From: Bermanella sp051277445
Lineage (GTDB): Bacteria > Pseudomonadota > Gammaproteobacteria > Pseudomonadales > Oceanobacteraceae
Length of the DNA stretch: 64,000 bases
Direction of reading: 5' to 3'
Assembly: GCA_051277445.1 (NCBI GenBank)
Contig: JBNMQC010000002.1
Coordinates: 83,711 to 147,710, forward strand
Position numbers and translations under genes: made by a program. The notes beneath the pieces were generated by a model, which was not told the origin of the DNA, did no database searches, and was given only the letters and a program-made list of their open reading frames with translations. This document shows positions 32,761 to 41,141 of this stretch, piece by piece (position 1 is the first letter of the stretch; every line of letters begins with the position of its first letter).

Positions 32761-33064
32761 AGTGGCCATGAAACTTACCTTGCACCCGCGCTTGCGCAAA
32801 CATAATGGCTTGATGGCCTCTATGTTGACACTGGTCATATTGATCAGTGGCAGCTTGCAGTTGGTGCACGATCAATTAATTGATCACCACCATACCGTTG
32901 ACTGTCCCATGTTTGTCTTGGACGGCAGTGCAGCGGTACCAGAAGCGACCAGCCAATGCATCAGTGCCAAACAGGCACTTGAAGAGCAAGCCTACCACCC
33001 TGTCGCTTTAGTTCTTTCTCAGCTTGAAAAACAACAAGCTCGCGCGCCCCCATTGTCACTTTAA
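32744..33064 (+). CDS. Small His-containing exported protein upstream of a ZnuD-like receptor
   Basis: Up to 106 aa, with one hydrophobic segment (LMASMLTLVILISGSLQLVH) that looks like a signal peptide or anchor. It is followed by HDQLIDHHHTVDCPMF and a second Cys (SQCISAK). The HDQ..DHHH cluster and the Cys pair could bind zinc. I do not recognise the family with certainty. The start is ambiguous: the promoter-like element suggests the ATG at 32768 rather than 32744. It lies 82 bp before the TonB receptor gene and is probably co-transcribed, behind the Zur-like box. A role in periplasmic zinc handling is inference. Confidence 0.55.
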   Translation: MTNRIIVAMKLTLHPRLRKHNGLMASMLTLVILISGSLQLVHDQLIDHHHTVDCPMFVLDGSAAVPEATSQCISAKQALEEQAYHPVALVLSQLEKQQARAPPLSL

Positions 33065-33146
33065 TTCTGCACGTTAAAGATTGAAATATGACTTGCAGCC
33101 TTGGGCTGTGAGTTGCTTTGTGTATTTGAAAATTAAGTGAATCAAT

Positions 33147-35222
33147 ATGTACCAGCGATTGTTTACCTTGGCCGCGGGCCTTGTTGTATTGCCATTTGCT
33201 ATGGCTGAAGAAACCGAATTAGACACCGTAAAAGTGCACGGTGACCCGTTAAATCGAAACCAAAACGAACTGACTCAACCTGTGCATGTGATTACAGGTG
33301 ATGAGTTAGACCAGCGTCAAAGTGCCTCCATTGGTGAGCTGCTGTCACAAAGCGCGGGCATACATAACAACAGTTATGGCAGTGCTGTGGGGCGCCCAGT
33401 TATTCGTGGACTGGGAGGTGGCCGCGTGAAAGTGATGCAAAATGGCATCGACTCGCTAGATGTGGGCACCATTAGTCCAGACCATGCAGTGGCGGTGGAT
33501 TCGCAACACGCCACTCAAGTAGAAGTAGTACGAGGCCCTGCGGCGTTGATCTTCGGCAACAGCGCTGTGGGTGGTGCAGTTAACGTGGTGGATGAGCGCA
33601 TCCCTGTGTTGGGTGAGAACAGCATCACCTTAGGCAGTGAACTTAGCTCAGTGGATGACGGTAACGTGCTGTCTTTGCATGCCCAGCGCAGTATTAATAA
33701 AGTGGCGCTGCAATTAAGTGCGAGCCAGCGAGATACTCAAGCCTACGATGTTCCCCATGATGATCACCCGTTAGAAAACAGTGACGTGTTACAGCAAAAT
33801 CTCAACCTAGGTGTCTCCACACAAGTGGCCAATGGCACATTGGGTTTTGCCATTAGCCGAATGGAAAATGAATTTGGCCTGCCTGGACATGACCATCATG
33901 AAGAAGACCATGACCCATTAGCGCTTGAAGAAGAGGAAGAGTTAGCGCGAGTGAAGTTAGAGCAAACCCGCTTCGATATGCAGTTCACGCAAGGGTTAAA
34001 CCTAGGTGTGTTGACGGGTCTTGATTGGAGACTGGGCTGGGTAGATTACCAACACGAAGAAGGTCACGGTGATGAAGAGCATGATGCTGCTGTTATCCCT
34101 GCTGTTGATGAGCACGACCATGGCGGTATGACGCAGTTTAAGCGTAAAGGGTATGAAAGCCGTTTAGGATTAAACTATCAGCTTACGGATCAGTCAAAAG
34201 GTGTGGTCGGTGTTCAGTTATCGGATACCGATTACTCAGCTGAAGGTGGTGAGGCCATTGTGCCAGATACACAATCACAACAAGTGGGCGTGTTTGCCTT
34301 GCACAGTGTGCAGTGGACTCCGTTCATTAGCACCGATTTAGCGGCCCGTTTTGAGCGTAACGCCCATGATACGAATCAAGGTCAATTGGACGCTGACCAT
34401 TTGTCGGAGTGTGGCTTAACACCAGCCGACATTAAAGACCGTACGTTTGAAAACGGTTCAGTGTCTGCGGGTATTAATTGGCAAGTTAACTCGATAATGA
34501 GTGTGCGTTCTAATGTGTCGCAAGTGAGTCGAAGCGCAGGAGCACAAGAACTTTACAGTTGCGGCCCCCATGAAGCGACACAAACCTTTGAAATTGGTAA
34601 CAGCCAGTTAGACAATGAGATCTCGCAAGTGGTTGACCTTGGCGTTCTACTGCAACACGCGTTTAGTGATTCATTGCAAGTGGCCAGTGAAGCCAATGTT
34701 TATCGCACGAATATGCAGGACTTCATTTACTCGCAAAATTTAGGTGTGCAAACAGATGGCTTTGATACCTATCAATATCAACAGCAGGATGCATTCTTAC
34801 AAGGTTATGAAGTACAAGTGACCACCATTGTGAACGATGCTTGGCAGCTACAAGTGTTTGCTGATGGTGTGCGCGCCAAGTTTGAGGGTGGCAGCAATGA
34901 TGGTGACTATGTGCCGCGTATGCCTGCTGATCGTGTTGGTTTTGAAGTGGCCTTCCAAACGTATCTTTGGCAGGTGTTTGCGCGTCAGACCCATTATCAA
35001 GATCAAACGCGATTGTCTGAAGGTGAAACCGCCACAAAAGGGTTTGACTTAGTGTCTCTTGGCGCGAGTCTATTAGTACCCTTTGCCGATAGTGAGCTGA
35101 AACTTTATGGTCAGGTACAAAATCTACTGGATGAAGAGGTACGCTACCACACCTCTTTTGTAAAAGATGACGTACTACAACCAGGGCGTAACCTGAAGTT
35201 AGGCGTGCAGTATCGTTTTTAA
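33147..35222 (+). CDS. znuD: TonB-dependent outer-membrane receptor, ZnuD-like zinc receptor
   Basis: A 691-aa TonB-dependent transporter. A signal peptide ends at MAEE (residue about 21). A TonB-box-like ELDTVKVHG comes next, then the plug domain with QPVHVITGDELDQRQSASIGELLSQSAGI and VEVVRGPAALIFGNSAVGGAVNVVD. The barrel ends in the aromatic residue Phe (GVQYRF). Two extracellular loops are rich in His, Asp and Glu (GHDHHEEDHDPLALEEEEE, and HEEGHGDEEHD with DEHDHGG), as in ZnuD and its relatives. Together with the upstream Zur-like box this points to zinc uptake. Copper or another metal cannot be excluded. A strong hairpin follows the gene. Confidence 0.8.
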   Translation: MYQRLFTLAAGLVVLPFAMAEETELDTVKVHGDPLNRNQNELTQPVHVITGDELDQRQSASIGELLSQSAGIHNNSYGSAVGRPVIRGLGGGRVKVMQNGIDSLDVGTISPDHAVAVDSQHATQVEVVRGPAALIFGNSAVGGAVNVVDERIPVLGENSITLGSELSSVDDGNVLSLHAQRSINKVALQLSASQRDTQAYDVPHDDHPLENSDVLQQNLNLGVSTQVANGTLGFAISRMENEFGLPGHDHHEEDHDPLALEEEEELARVKLEQTRFDMQFTQGLNLGVLTGLDWRLGWVDYQHEEGHGDEEHDAAVIPAVDEHDHGGMTQFKRKGYESRLGLNYQLTDQSKGVVGVQLSDTDYSAEGGEAIVPDTQSQQVGVFALHSVQWTPFISTDLAARFERNAHDTNQGQLDADHLSECGLTPADIKDRTFENGSVSAGINWQVNSIMSVRSNVSQVSRSAGAQELYSCGPHEATQTFEIGNSQLDNEISQVVDLGVLLQHAFSDSLQVASEANVYRTNMQDFIYSQNLGVQTDGFDTYQYQQQDAFLQGYEVQVTTIVNDAWQLQVFADGVRAKFEGGSNDGDYVPRMPADRVGFEVAFQTYLWQVFARQTHYQDQTRLSEGETATKGFDLVSLGASLLVPFADSELKLYGQVQNLLDEEVRYHTSFVKDDVLQPGRNLKLGVQYRF

Positions 35223-35248
35223 GTAATTGGGTTTATTTTGCTAGTGAG

Positions 35249-35280
35249 CGCTTCCTTGATGCATATCAAGGGGGCGTTTT
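35249..35280 (+). terminator. Probable terminator of the ZnuD-like gene
   Basis: CGCTTCCTTGAT and ATCAAGGGGGCG pair over 12 positions, two of them G-U, around GCAT, followed by TTTT. Confidence 0.7.
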
Positions 35281-35328
35281 GCACGGGTCTTAGAATGAAT
35301 AAAAAACTAAGACAATAAGGATGCAAAC

Positions 35329-35574
35329 ATGCAAATTGAAAACCATAGCCTTGCCAATGAATTTCCAGAGCACAAAGAGCGCATTCACGAATTAAAAATC
35401 AGTGATATGCACTTTCTTCGTTTATTCAATGAGTACCATGATGTGGATAAAGAAGTGCACCACTTTGAAAGTGGCGCTGAGGCCACTTCTGATGAGCATT
35501 TGGAAACGTTAAAAGTGAAACGCCTGCATCTTAAAGATCAGTTGTTTGCTTTATTGACTGCGCAACCGGCTTAA
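35329..35574 (+). CDS. YdcH family protein (DUF465)
   Basis: An 81-aa helical protein. EFPEHKERIHELKISDMHFLRLFNEYHDVDKEVHHFESG and LKVKRLHLKDQLFALL are the signature of the DUF465/YdcH family, short coiled-coil proteins of unknown function. AATAAGGA precedes the ATG. It converges with the iron transporter ATPase gene, with 2 bp between the ends. Confidence 0.9.
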   Translation: MQIENHSLANEFPEHKERIHELKISDMHFLRLFNEYHDVDKEVHHFESGAEATSDEHLETLKVKRLHLKDQLFALLTAQPA

Positions 35575-35576
35575 AT

Positions 35577-36578
35577 TTACTTAAGCGTGAGCGCCTCGTG
35601 AACATATTGCACATGAATGTGTTCATGGGGCGTTAATGCGTATTGGGTTTCCACCCACAAACTAAAGTCTTCAAATTGAATCTGGTTGCGGTAACGGTGT
35701 CCAATGTAAAGACTGTCTACCACCCATCCGGTTAAGCCAACGCCATTACTAATTGTAAAACCATTCTCTCGAAGCAGTAACCAATCGGATTCGCCCGCCA
35801 CATTCAGTGGATTTGCAAATAGCGCGCTGGGGGCTTTCTTTGCCGGTATTAAATTACCTGATTCCATGAACTCTGCCACAAACGGATTAATGGGCTGCTC
35901 GAATATCACCTGTGTAATGTCTACTTGCTCAATTTTACCGTCATTGAGTACCGCGGTTTTATCCGCAAAGCTAAACGCTTCCTGCTTACTATGGGTGACA
36001 AAGATACCGGTGATGTTGTGCTGTTTTAGCAAGCCGCGCAGTTCCGCCATGAGTTTGTATTTCACTTGGCTATCAATATTGGAAAAGGGTTCATCCATGA
36101 GCAATAACTTAGGGCGATGGGCTAACGCACGAGCGACCGCGGTTCGTTGCTGTTGGCCACCACTTAATTCATGGGGGTAGCGATTACCCAGGCCCTCTAA
36201 GTGCACCAATGCCAAGCTTTCTTCCACTTGTGCGAGTCGGGCTTGCTTGGTGAGATGACGCAGTGAGAAGGCGATGTTTTCCGCCACGGTCATGTGAGGG
36301 AATAACGCATAGTCTTGAAAGATAAAGCCAATGTCCCGTTGTTCCGGTGGCAGCTCATAGCTGTTCTTTTTTAGCAGCTGGTCGAATAGTGTAATCGTGC
36401 CCCGTTGCGCTTCCATTAAACCGGCAATGGCTTTTAGTGCGGTTGTCTTACCACAACCACTTGGACCTAATAAGCACAGAATATCCCCTTCGTTTAGGTT
36501 TAACGAAAAGTCTTCTAATATGGTTTTATCTTGTAGCTTAACCGCGAGGTTCTCAATGTGTAACGCTGACAGACTCAT
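35577..36578 (-). CDS. fbpC: Ferric iron ABC transporter ATP-binding protein
   Basis: A 333-aa ABC ATPase that drives iron import. Walker A GPSGCGKTT (residues about 38-46), Q-loop IFQDYALFPHMTVAENIAFSL, signature LSGGQQQRTAVARALAHRPKLLLMDEPFSNID, and switch His in IFVTHSKQEAF. The C-terminal about 100 residues form the TOBE-like regulatory domain of the FbpC/PotA group. Its start overlaps the permease stop by 4 bp, so the two are translationally coupled. It is the last gene of fbpABC. Confidence 0.92.
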   Translation of the reverse strand: MSLSALHIENLAVKLQDKTILEDFSLNLNEGDILCLLGPSGCGKTTALKAIAGLMEAQRGTITLFDQLLKKNSYELPPEQRDIGFIFQDYALFPHMTVAENIAFSLRHLTKQARLAQVEESLALVHLEGLGNRYPHELSGGQQQRTAVARALAHRPKLLLMDEPFSNIDSQVKYKLMAELRGLLKQHNITGIFVTHSKQEAFSFADKTAVLNDGKIEQVDITQVIFEQPINPFVAEFMESGNLIPAKKAPSALFANPLNVAGESDWLLLRENGFTISNGVGLTGWVVDSLYIGHRYRNQIQFEDFSLWVETQYALTPHEHIHVQYVHEALTLK

Positions 36579-38206
36579 GACATCCTCTGGGTACGACTTA
36601 GCAATATAATGGGCAGTAAGCTGACAATAATAATTAACAAGGCAGCTAGGGCTCCATGCTCAAGTTGATCGTCACTGGCGTGTTGGTAAACGTATGTGGA
36701 TAAGGTTTCAAAATCAAATGGGCGCAATAAAATCGCGGCGGGTAATTCTTTTACGCACTCAATAAACACCAATAAAAATGCGCTCAATGCCATGGGGCGA
36801 ATTAATGGTAGGTGTATGAACCTAAAAATCCCTGAGGGTGTTTTGCCTAAACTGGCGGCGGCTAAATCTAAATTTGGGCTGATCTGCTGGTAACCGCTGT
36901 GAATGCTGCCATTGGCAATGGCCACAAACCGAATCACAAATGCTAAAAGCAGCGCAAAACTGGTACCTGAAAAAATCAAACCTAGGCTGTCCATGTTTGC
37001 CCATACAAAAAGGTCATTAACGGCCAGATCTAACGCACCTAGGGGGATCAACACCGCAATAGCCAGTACGGTGCCAGGAATCGCATAGCCCAATGAGGCG
37101 AGGTTTAATTGGCTTTGATTAAAGCGGCTAGGGTGAAAGCGCAATTGGTTGTTGAGCATCATCGCAATGGCCATGCAAACGCACGCGGCCATGAATGCCA
37201 ATACAAAAGTATGCAAGCTATGCTGCCAAAGGTGAGGCTGCCAATTTTGTTCAAAGTAGGTGCTGGTGAAATCTAATAAATGGGCCACAGGAATGACGAA
37301 ACCTAAAATTAAAACCAAACCACAAAAAGACCAGATGCCTAACGTTTTTTGTTGGCTGGCTGGTTTGCGTTGAAGTAGTTGCTGACCGCGAGACTCATAT
37401 TGCTTTTGTGCTTTGCGTTGTTGGCGCTCAAGTAACGTCAGACTTAATATGAAGACCAATAATAGGCACGATAATTTAGCAGCCCCCGATAAGCTGCCAT
37501 ACACCAGCCAGCTGTCATAGATGGCCGTGGTCAATGTGCTGATGGCGAATAAATGCATGGTGCCAAAATCCGCAAGGGCTTCCATGGCCACCAAGGTACA
37601 ACCAATGGCCAAAGCGGGTCGTGCCATAGCGAGACGGATCTTGAAAAACACCTCTTTTGAGCTGGCGCCTAATAAACGCGCCGCATGGTCAAGGTGGTCA
37701 CTTTGTTTGGCAAAGCCATAACGCAGTAATAAATAAATATATGGATACAAAGCCAGAGCCAGCATCAAGCTGCCACCGGTAATCGAGCGCATATCAAAGA
37801 ACCAATAATCATTGGGGCTTTGCCAATCAAACCACTGGCGCAAAGTACTTTGTACCGGCCCTGCGTAATCCAATGTTTTGGTATAAATATAAGCGCTTAC
37901 ATACGCTGGAATTGCCAGTGGAAAAACCATGGCCCATTGCAAAAAACGACGCCCTTTGAACTCATAGCGAGCACACCACCAAGCGGGCGCGATGGCAAAT
38001 AAGCAGGCAAAAACGAGAGTGGTAAGCACCACTAACAAACTGTTTTTAATGTATTGCCACAGCACGCTGTCGATAATATGACTGAAGGTGTGATCATTGC
38101 CGTCGGCAATAAAGAACGCTTGGTAGACCAGCGCCACTATGGGGATAAACATCACCAGCGAAACGCTTAAGCTGAGGTTGGGTAAAATTCTATGAGATTG
38201 GGCCAT
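36575..38206 (-). CDS. fbpB: Ferric iron ABC transporter permease
   Basis: A 543-aa permease with two fused binding-protein-dependent transport lobes, about 12 helices in all, as in FbpB/SfuB. Each lobe carries an EAA-type loop: LLGASSKEVFFKIRLAMARPALAIG in the first half and AAASLGKTPSGIFRFIHLPLIRPM in the second. It lies between the binding-protein gene (91 bp upstream) and the ATPase gene (4-bp overlap). Confidence 0.93.
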   Translation of the reverse strand: MAQSHRILPNLSLSVSLVMFIPIVALVYQAFFIADGNDHTFSHIIDSVLWQYIKNSLLVVLTTLVFACLFAIAPAWWCARYEFKGRRFLQWAMVFPLAIPAYVSAYIYTKTLDYAGPVQSTLRQWFDWQSPNDYWFFDMRSITGGSLMLALALYPYIYLLLRYGFAKQSDHLDHAARLLGASSKEVFFKIRLAMARPALAIGCTLVAMEALADFGTMHLFAISTLTTAIYDSWLVYGSLSGAAKLSCLLLVFILSLTLLERQQRKAQKQYESRGQQLLQRKPASQQKTLGIWSFCGLVLILGFVIPVAHLLDFTSTYFEQNWQPHLWQHSLHTFVLAFMAACVCMAIAMMLNNQLRFHPSRFNQSQLNLASLGYAIPGTVLAIAVLIPLGALDLAVNDLFVWANMDSLGLIFSGTSFALLLAFVIRFVAIANGSIHSGYQQISPNLDLAAASLGKTPSGIFRFIHLPLIRPMALSAFLLVFIECVKELPAAILLRPFDFETLSTYVYQHASDDQLEHGALAALLIIIVSLLPIILLSRTQRMS

Positions 38207-38297
38207 GGCGGCGATTATAAAGGTTGCCGATAAGAAGTGGAAAATATCTGCAGCTTAAATCACAAAGCTGCAGATCGATTATTAACCGTTAAGCGTG

Positions 38298-39296
38298 TTA
38301 AAGATCAAATTGGACTTTATCCACAAGGCGAAGGGCATCTTTACGTTTGGCCGCTACGTCTTCAAGATTAATCGGGTCTGCTTTAAATTCACCCCAGCTT
38401 TGTACCAATTTAGAGGGTTTAACACCGGGTTTGACCGGGTATTCCATATTCAGTTCCGCATATAAGGCTTGTGCTTGATCAGAACTTAAAAACTCAATCA
38501 GTGCTTGGGCTTGTGCTTTATTGGGCGCGTATTTAGTGATGACCGCACCACTTACATTAATGTGTGAACCACGGTTGCTTTGGTTTGGAAAGTTAAGCTC
38601 AACTGCTTGTGCCCAGTGAATTTGCTCTTCGTCTTGCAGCATTTTGCCAAAGTAATAACTATTACCAAGGGATACATCACATAGACCTTCCTTGATCGCT
38701 TTGACCTGCCCACGGTCGCTGCCTTGTGGCTTACGAGCAAGGTTAGATTTCACATCTTTTAACCACTGTTCGGTGGCTGCTTCGCCATTATGAACAATTA
38801 ATGATGCGATCAAACCTAGGTTGTATGGGTGCTTGCCTGAGCGGGTACAAATACGGCCTTGGTATTTTTTATCAGCTAGGTCTTCGTAGTTAATATCTAA
38901 TTTACCTAAGCGTTCCTTAGAGGAGTACACGTTGCGCACACGTTGCGTTAAAGCTACCCAGTGCTGTTCGCTGTCACGAAATTGGGCAGGAATATTGTCG
39001 TTGATGATTTTACTGTCCACGCTTTGAGTGAGTCCTTCTTCTTTTACTTCTAATAATTTAGCGAAGTTAGAGGTCAAAACCACATCCGCAGGGCTTAACT
39101 TGCCTTCACGCTTTAGGCGTTGGATGAGGCCACTTTTGGCAAACACGACCTTGGTTTCAATACCGGTTTCTTTGGTGAACTGTTCTAGGATGGGTTCAAT
39201 TAAAAACGGCTGGCGAAACGAATAAATATTAACACTCTCAGCCCAAGTAAATTGTGCGGCTAAGATTAGGCAGGCCATGATGAATAGATTGCGCAT
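38298..39296 (-). CDS. fbpA: Ferric iron ABC transporter substrate-binding protein
   Basis: A 332-aa periplasmic binding protein with a cleavable signal peptide (MRNLFIMACLILAAQFTWA). Iron-coordinating tyrosines are suggested by VNIYSFRQ near the mature N-terminus and by the paired Tyr in LGNSYYFGKML (residues about 215-225), as in FutA/FbpA class proteins. Other family stretches are GIETKVVFAKSGLIQRLK and GRICTRSGKHPYNLG. It is the first gene of the operon, with a Fur-like box 18 bp upstream, so iron repression is expected. Confidence 0.92.
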   Translation of the reverse strand: MRNLFIMACLILAAQFTWAESVNIYSFRQPFLIEPILEQFTKETGIETKVVFAKSGLIQRLKREGKLSPADVVLTSNFAKLLEVKEEGLTQSVDSKIINDNIPAQFRDSEQHWVALTQRVRNVYSSKERLGKLDINYEDLADKKYQGRICTRSGKHPYNLGLIASLIVHNGEAATEQWLKDVKSNLARKPQGSDRGQVKAIKEGLCDVSLGNSYYFGKMLQDEEQIHWAQAVELNFPNQSNRGSHINVSGAVITKYAPNKAQAQALIEFLSSDQAQALYAELNMEYPVKPGVKPSKLVQSWGEFKADPINLEDVAAKRKDALRLVDKVQFDL

Positions 39297-39313
39297 TAAC
39301 GAAGCTCCTATAT

Positions 39314-39332
39314 GAGAATGCTTATCATCCTA
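39314..39332. promoter_or_regulatory. Fur-like box of the fbpABC operon
   Basis: GAGAATGCTTATCATCCTA matches the 19-bp Fur consensus GATAATGATAATCATTATC at 13 positions by eye. It ends 36 bp upstream of the fbpA start. Confidence 0.6.
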
Positions 39333-39382
39333 ACATAAGAGTGTGTCTCAGCTAAAGCGATGTCTTTGAAAAAGTTCGATTA

Positions 39383-40747
39383 TTAATGGGATAGGTATTG
39401 AGCGCTGATATGTTCGATTTGGCGCTCAATTAATGCTTGGTAATTAGGGGTCAAATGGGCCACCCAATAACACACCAGCGGGTCCGCTTGATTCAATTGG
39501 ACAAGACTATGGTGTTTATTCAGAGCAAGCTGGCTGGCCAGCTGACCCTGCTCGACACAGGCCTTACTGATTAATAAGGCGTTGGCTTCGCTTAGCTCGC
39601 ACAATAAAGCCGCGCCGTGACAGGCTTCTTTATCATTGTTCATGGCCAGCCATGGGTAGGCGTCTGCTTGGGCGGTACTAGGGAAGCGTCGACTGAGAAT
39701 ATCACCGCAATGCAGTGATAGCTTAAACGTCAGCTCGACGTGTTTCAGTTTGGCTCGGCTTTCATTGATGCCGCGCATTAACCCCAGCATCAGTAAGCCG
39801 GTGCACACGCCATGAAAGCAGTGCTTGTCATCACTGTGTTCTTTATTAAACAGCACCATGATGCCATCGCCTTCATAACTGACCACGGTACCAGAATAGA
39901 GTTTGGCCGCTTGAGTAATTAATTGATGGTATTGGTCGAGCAGCTGAGCCAGCTCGAGTTTGTTCATGTCTTGCTGAACCTCCTCAAGGTTGGCAATTTT
40001 AAAGAATAGTACGGCGCCGCACAGATAATCGTCTTCGATCGTCAGCGCGCGCGGCTGCCATATGTGGAATTGTTGTGGCTGCATGAATTGACCAAGTGCA
40101 TGATGCAGTGCTTTTTGTTGGTTGGTTAGTTGATGGTGCTTGGCCAGTGCTTCGCTGAAGTCTTTAAATTCCCCATGAGACAACGGCGTGACCTGCTTAA
40201 TAGTGCCTAGGTGCTCAAGCTCATAGCGACTTTGTTCCAGTTTTTTCCCAATACGCATACCAAGAAACCACAAGCTAAGAGCACATAAGGTGGTCAATAG
40301 GGCGCTGAGCACCAACCACAAGGCATAAAGCTGCCATGTGCGTTGAACCAGAGGCTCATCATTTAAGCGGATTTCAAGTAAACCAATGACTTCGTTTTGG
40401 TACTGGATACTCATGGGCACGCCAGTGCTGTCATCGGCGTTGCCTTGTTCGGCCACCACCTTGTTGTTTAGGTCATAGACGGCGGCATAGCGAATATCCG
40501 GGTATTCCGTCAGGGTGGATAAAATTACATTTAGGCTTAGTAGGTCTTGGCTGAAAATGGCTTCGGCCGCTTGTAAGCTCACCTGACGGGTAAGGGTGTG
40601 GCGTAACTCAGCTTGCTGTTGTTCAAGGTGTTCGACGGCAGAGCGGGTGATCGGAAGGCCCAAAATCACACTGGCTAATATCGATAGGAAAAGGGCAACA
40701 AATAAGGCACGAATACTTAAAGGCCAATTTTTTTCTAATAATGTCAT
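39383..40747 (-). CDS. YtjB/AhpA-like membrane protein with degenerate class III cyclase domain
   Basis: A 454-aa protein. Membrane helices lie at about residues 13-33 and 140-165. The periplasmic part between them (QAAEAIFSQDLLSLNVILSTLTEYPDIRYAAVYDLNNKVVAEQGN) matches the YtjB/Smp/AhpA family, whose genes adjoin serB in many gammaproteobacteria. From about residue 243 a class III nucleotide cyclase-like domain follows. It keeps the second metal-binding Asp region (YEGDGIMVLF, Asp294), but Lys250 replaces the first metal Asp (VLFFKIAN), so catalytic activity is doubtful. It diverges from the short coiled-coil gene and serB. Role unknown, perhaps a sensor of cell surface or nucleotide state. 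Confidence 0.72.
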   Translation of the reverse strand: MTLLEKNWPLSIRALFVALFLSILASVILGLPITRSAVEHLEQQQAELRHTLTRQVSLQAAEAIFSQDLLSLNVILSTLTEYPDIRYAAVYDLNNKVVAEQGNADDSTGVPMSIQYQNEVIGLLEIRLNDEPLVQRTWQLYALWLVLSALLTTLCALSLWFLGMRIGKKLEQSRYELEHLGTIKQVTPLSHGEFKDFSEALAKHHQLTNQQKALHHALGQFMQPQQFHIWQPRALTIEDDYLCGAVLFFKIANLEEVQQDMNKLELAQLLDQYHQLITQAAKLYSGTVVSYEGDGIMVLFNKEHSDDKHCFHGVCTGLLMLGLMRGINESRAKLKHVELTFKLSLHCGDILSRRFPSTAQADAYPWLAMNNDKEACHGAALLCELSEANALLISKACVEQGQLASQLALNKHHSLVQLNQADPLVCYWVAHLTPNYQALIERQIEHISAQYLSH

Positions 40748-40946
40748 GGCTTAGGTAAATCTGATGTTAATAAGGTGTAATAGTATCGGTAATTGATGTG
40801 TGCGCCTACAGCAGGAATTAACTATAGTGATAAAAAACAAAATTTGTTTTTGATCTCACGCCCAAAGGCTAAATGGTTTATCATAGCGGCCTTTTTAACT
40901 CGGCAGTCAGCCCAGATTTCACAAAAGATGCATAAAAGGTGACACC

Positions 40947-41117
40947 ATGAGCGATACTAAAAAACTTCTAGAAGAAAAAACCGCACAGCTAGAAAAAGGT
41001 CTGTTCTACATGAGCAAAGACCGCGCCCGTGCGCTTTCTAACCACGAAACTGAAGATCTTATTGAAGAGCTACGTGCAGCCGTTGCTGAGCTAAAAGCAC
41101 ACGCTAACCAGCTGTAA
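40947..41117 (+). CDS. Short coiled-coil protein upstream of serB
   Basis: A 56-aa frame encoding MSDTKKLLEEKTAQLEKGLF, then YMSKDRARALSNHETEDLIEELRAAVAELKAHANQL. AAAAGGTG lies eight bases before the ATG. It is highly charged, fully helical and coiled-coil-like, with no cysteine or membrane segment. It ends 24 bp before serB and probably shares its transcript. I do not recognise a named family. The ribosome site, codon composition and operon position make it credible. Confidence 0.72.
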   Translation: MSDTKKLLEEKTAQLEKGLFYMSKDRARALSNHETEDLIEELRAAVAELKAHANQL

Positions 41118-41141
41118 TTCCTTTTATACACAGGTGCCCAA

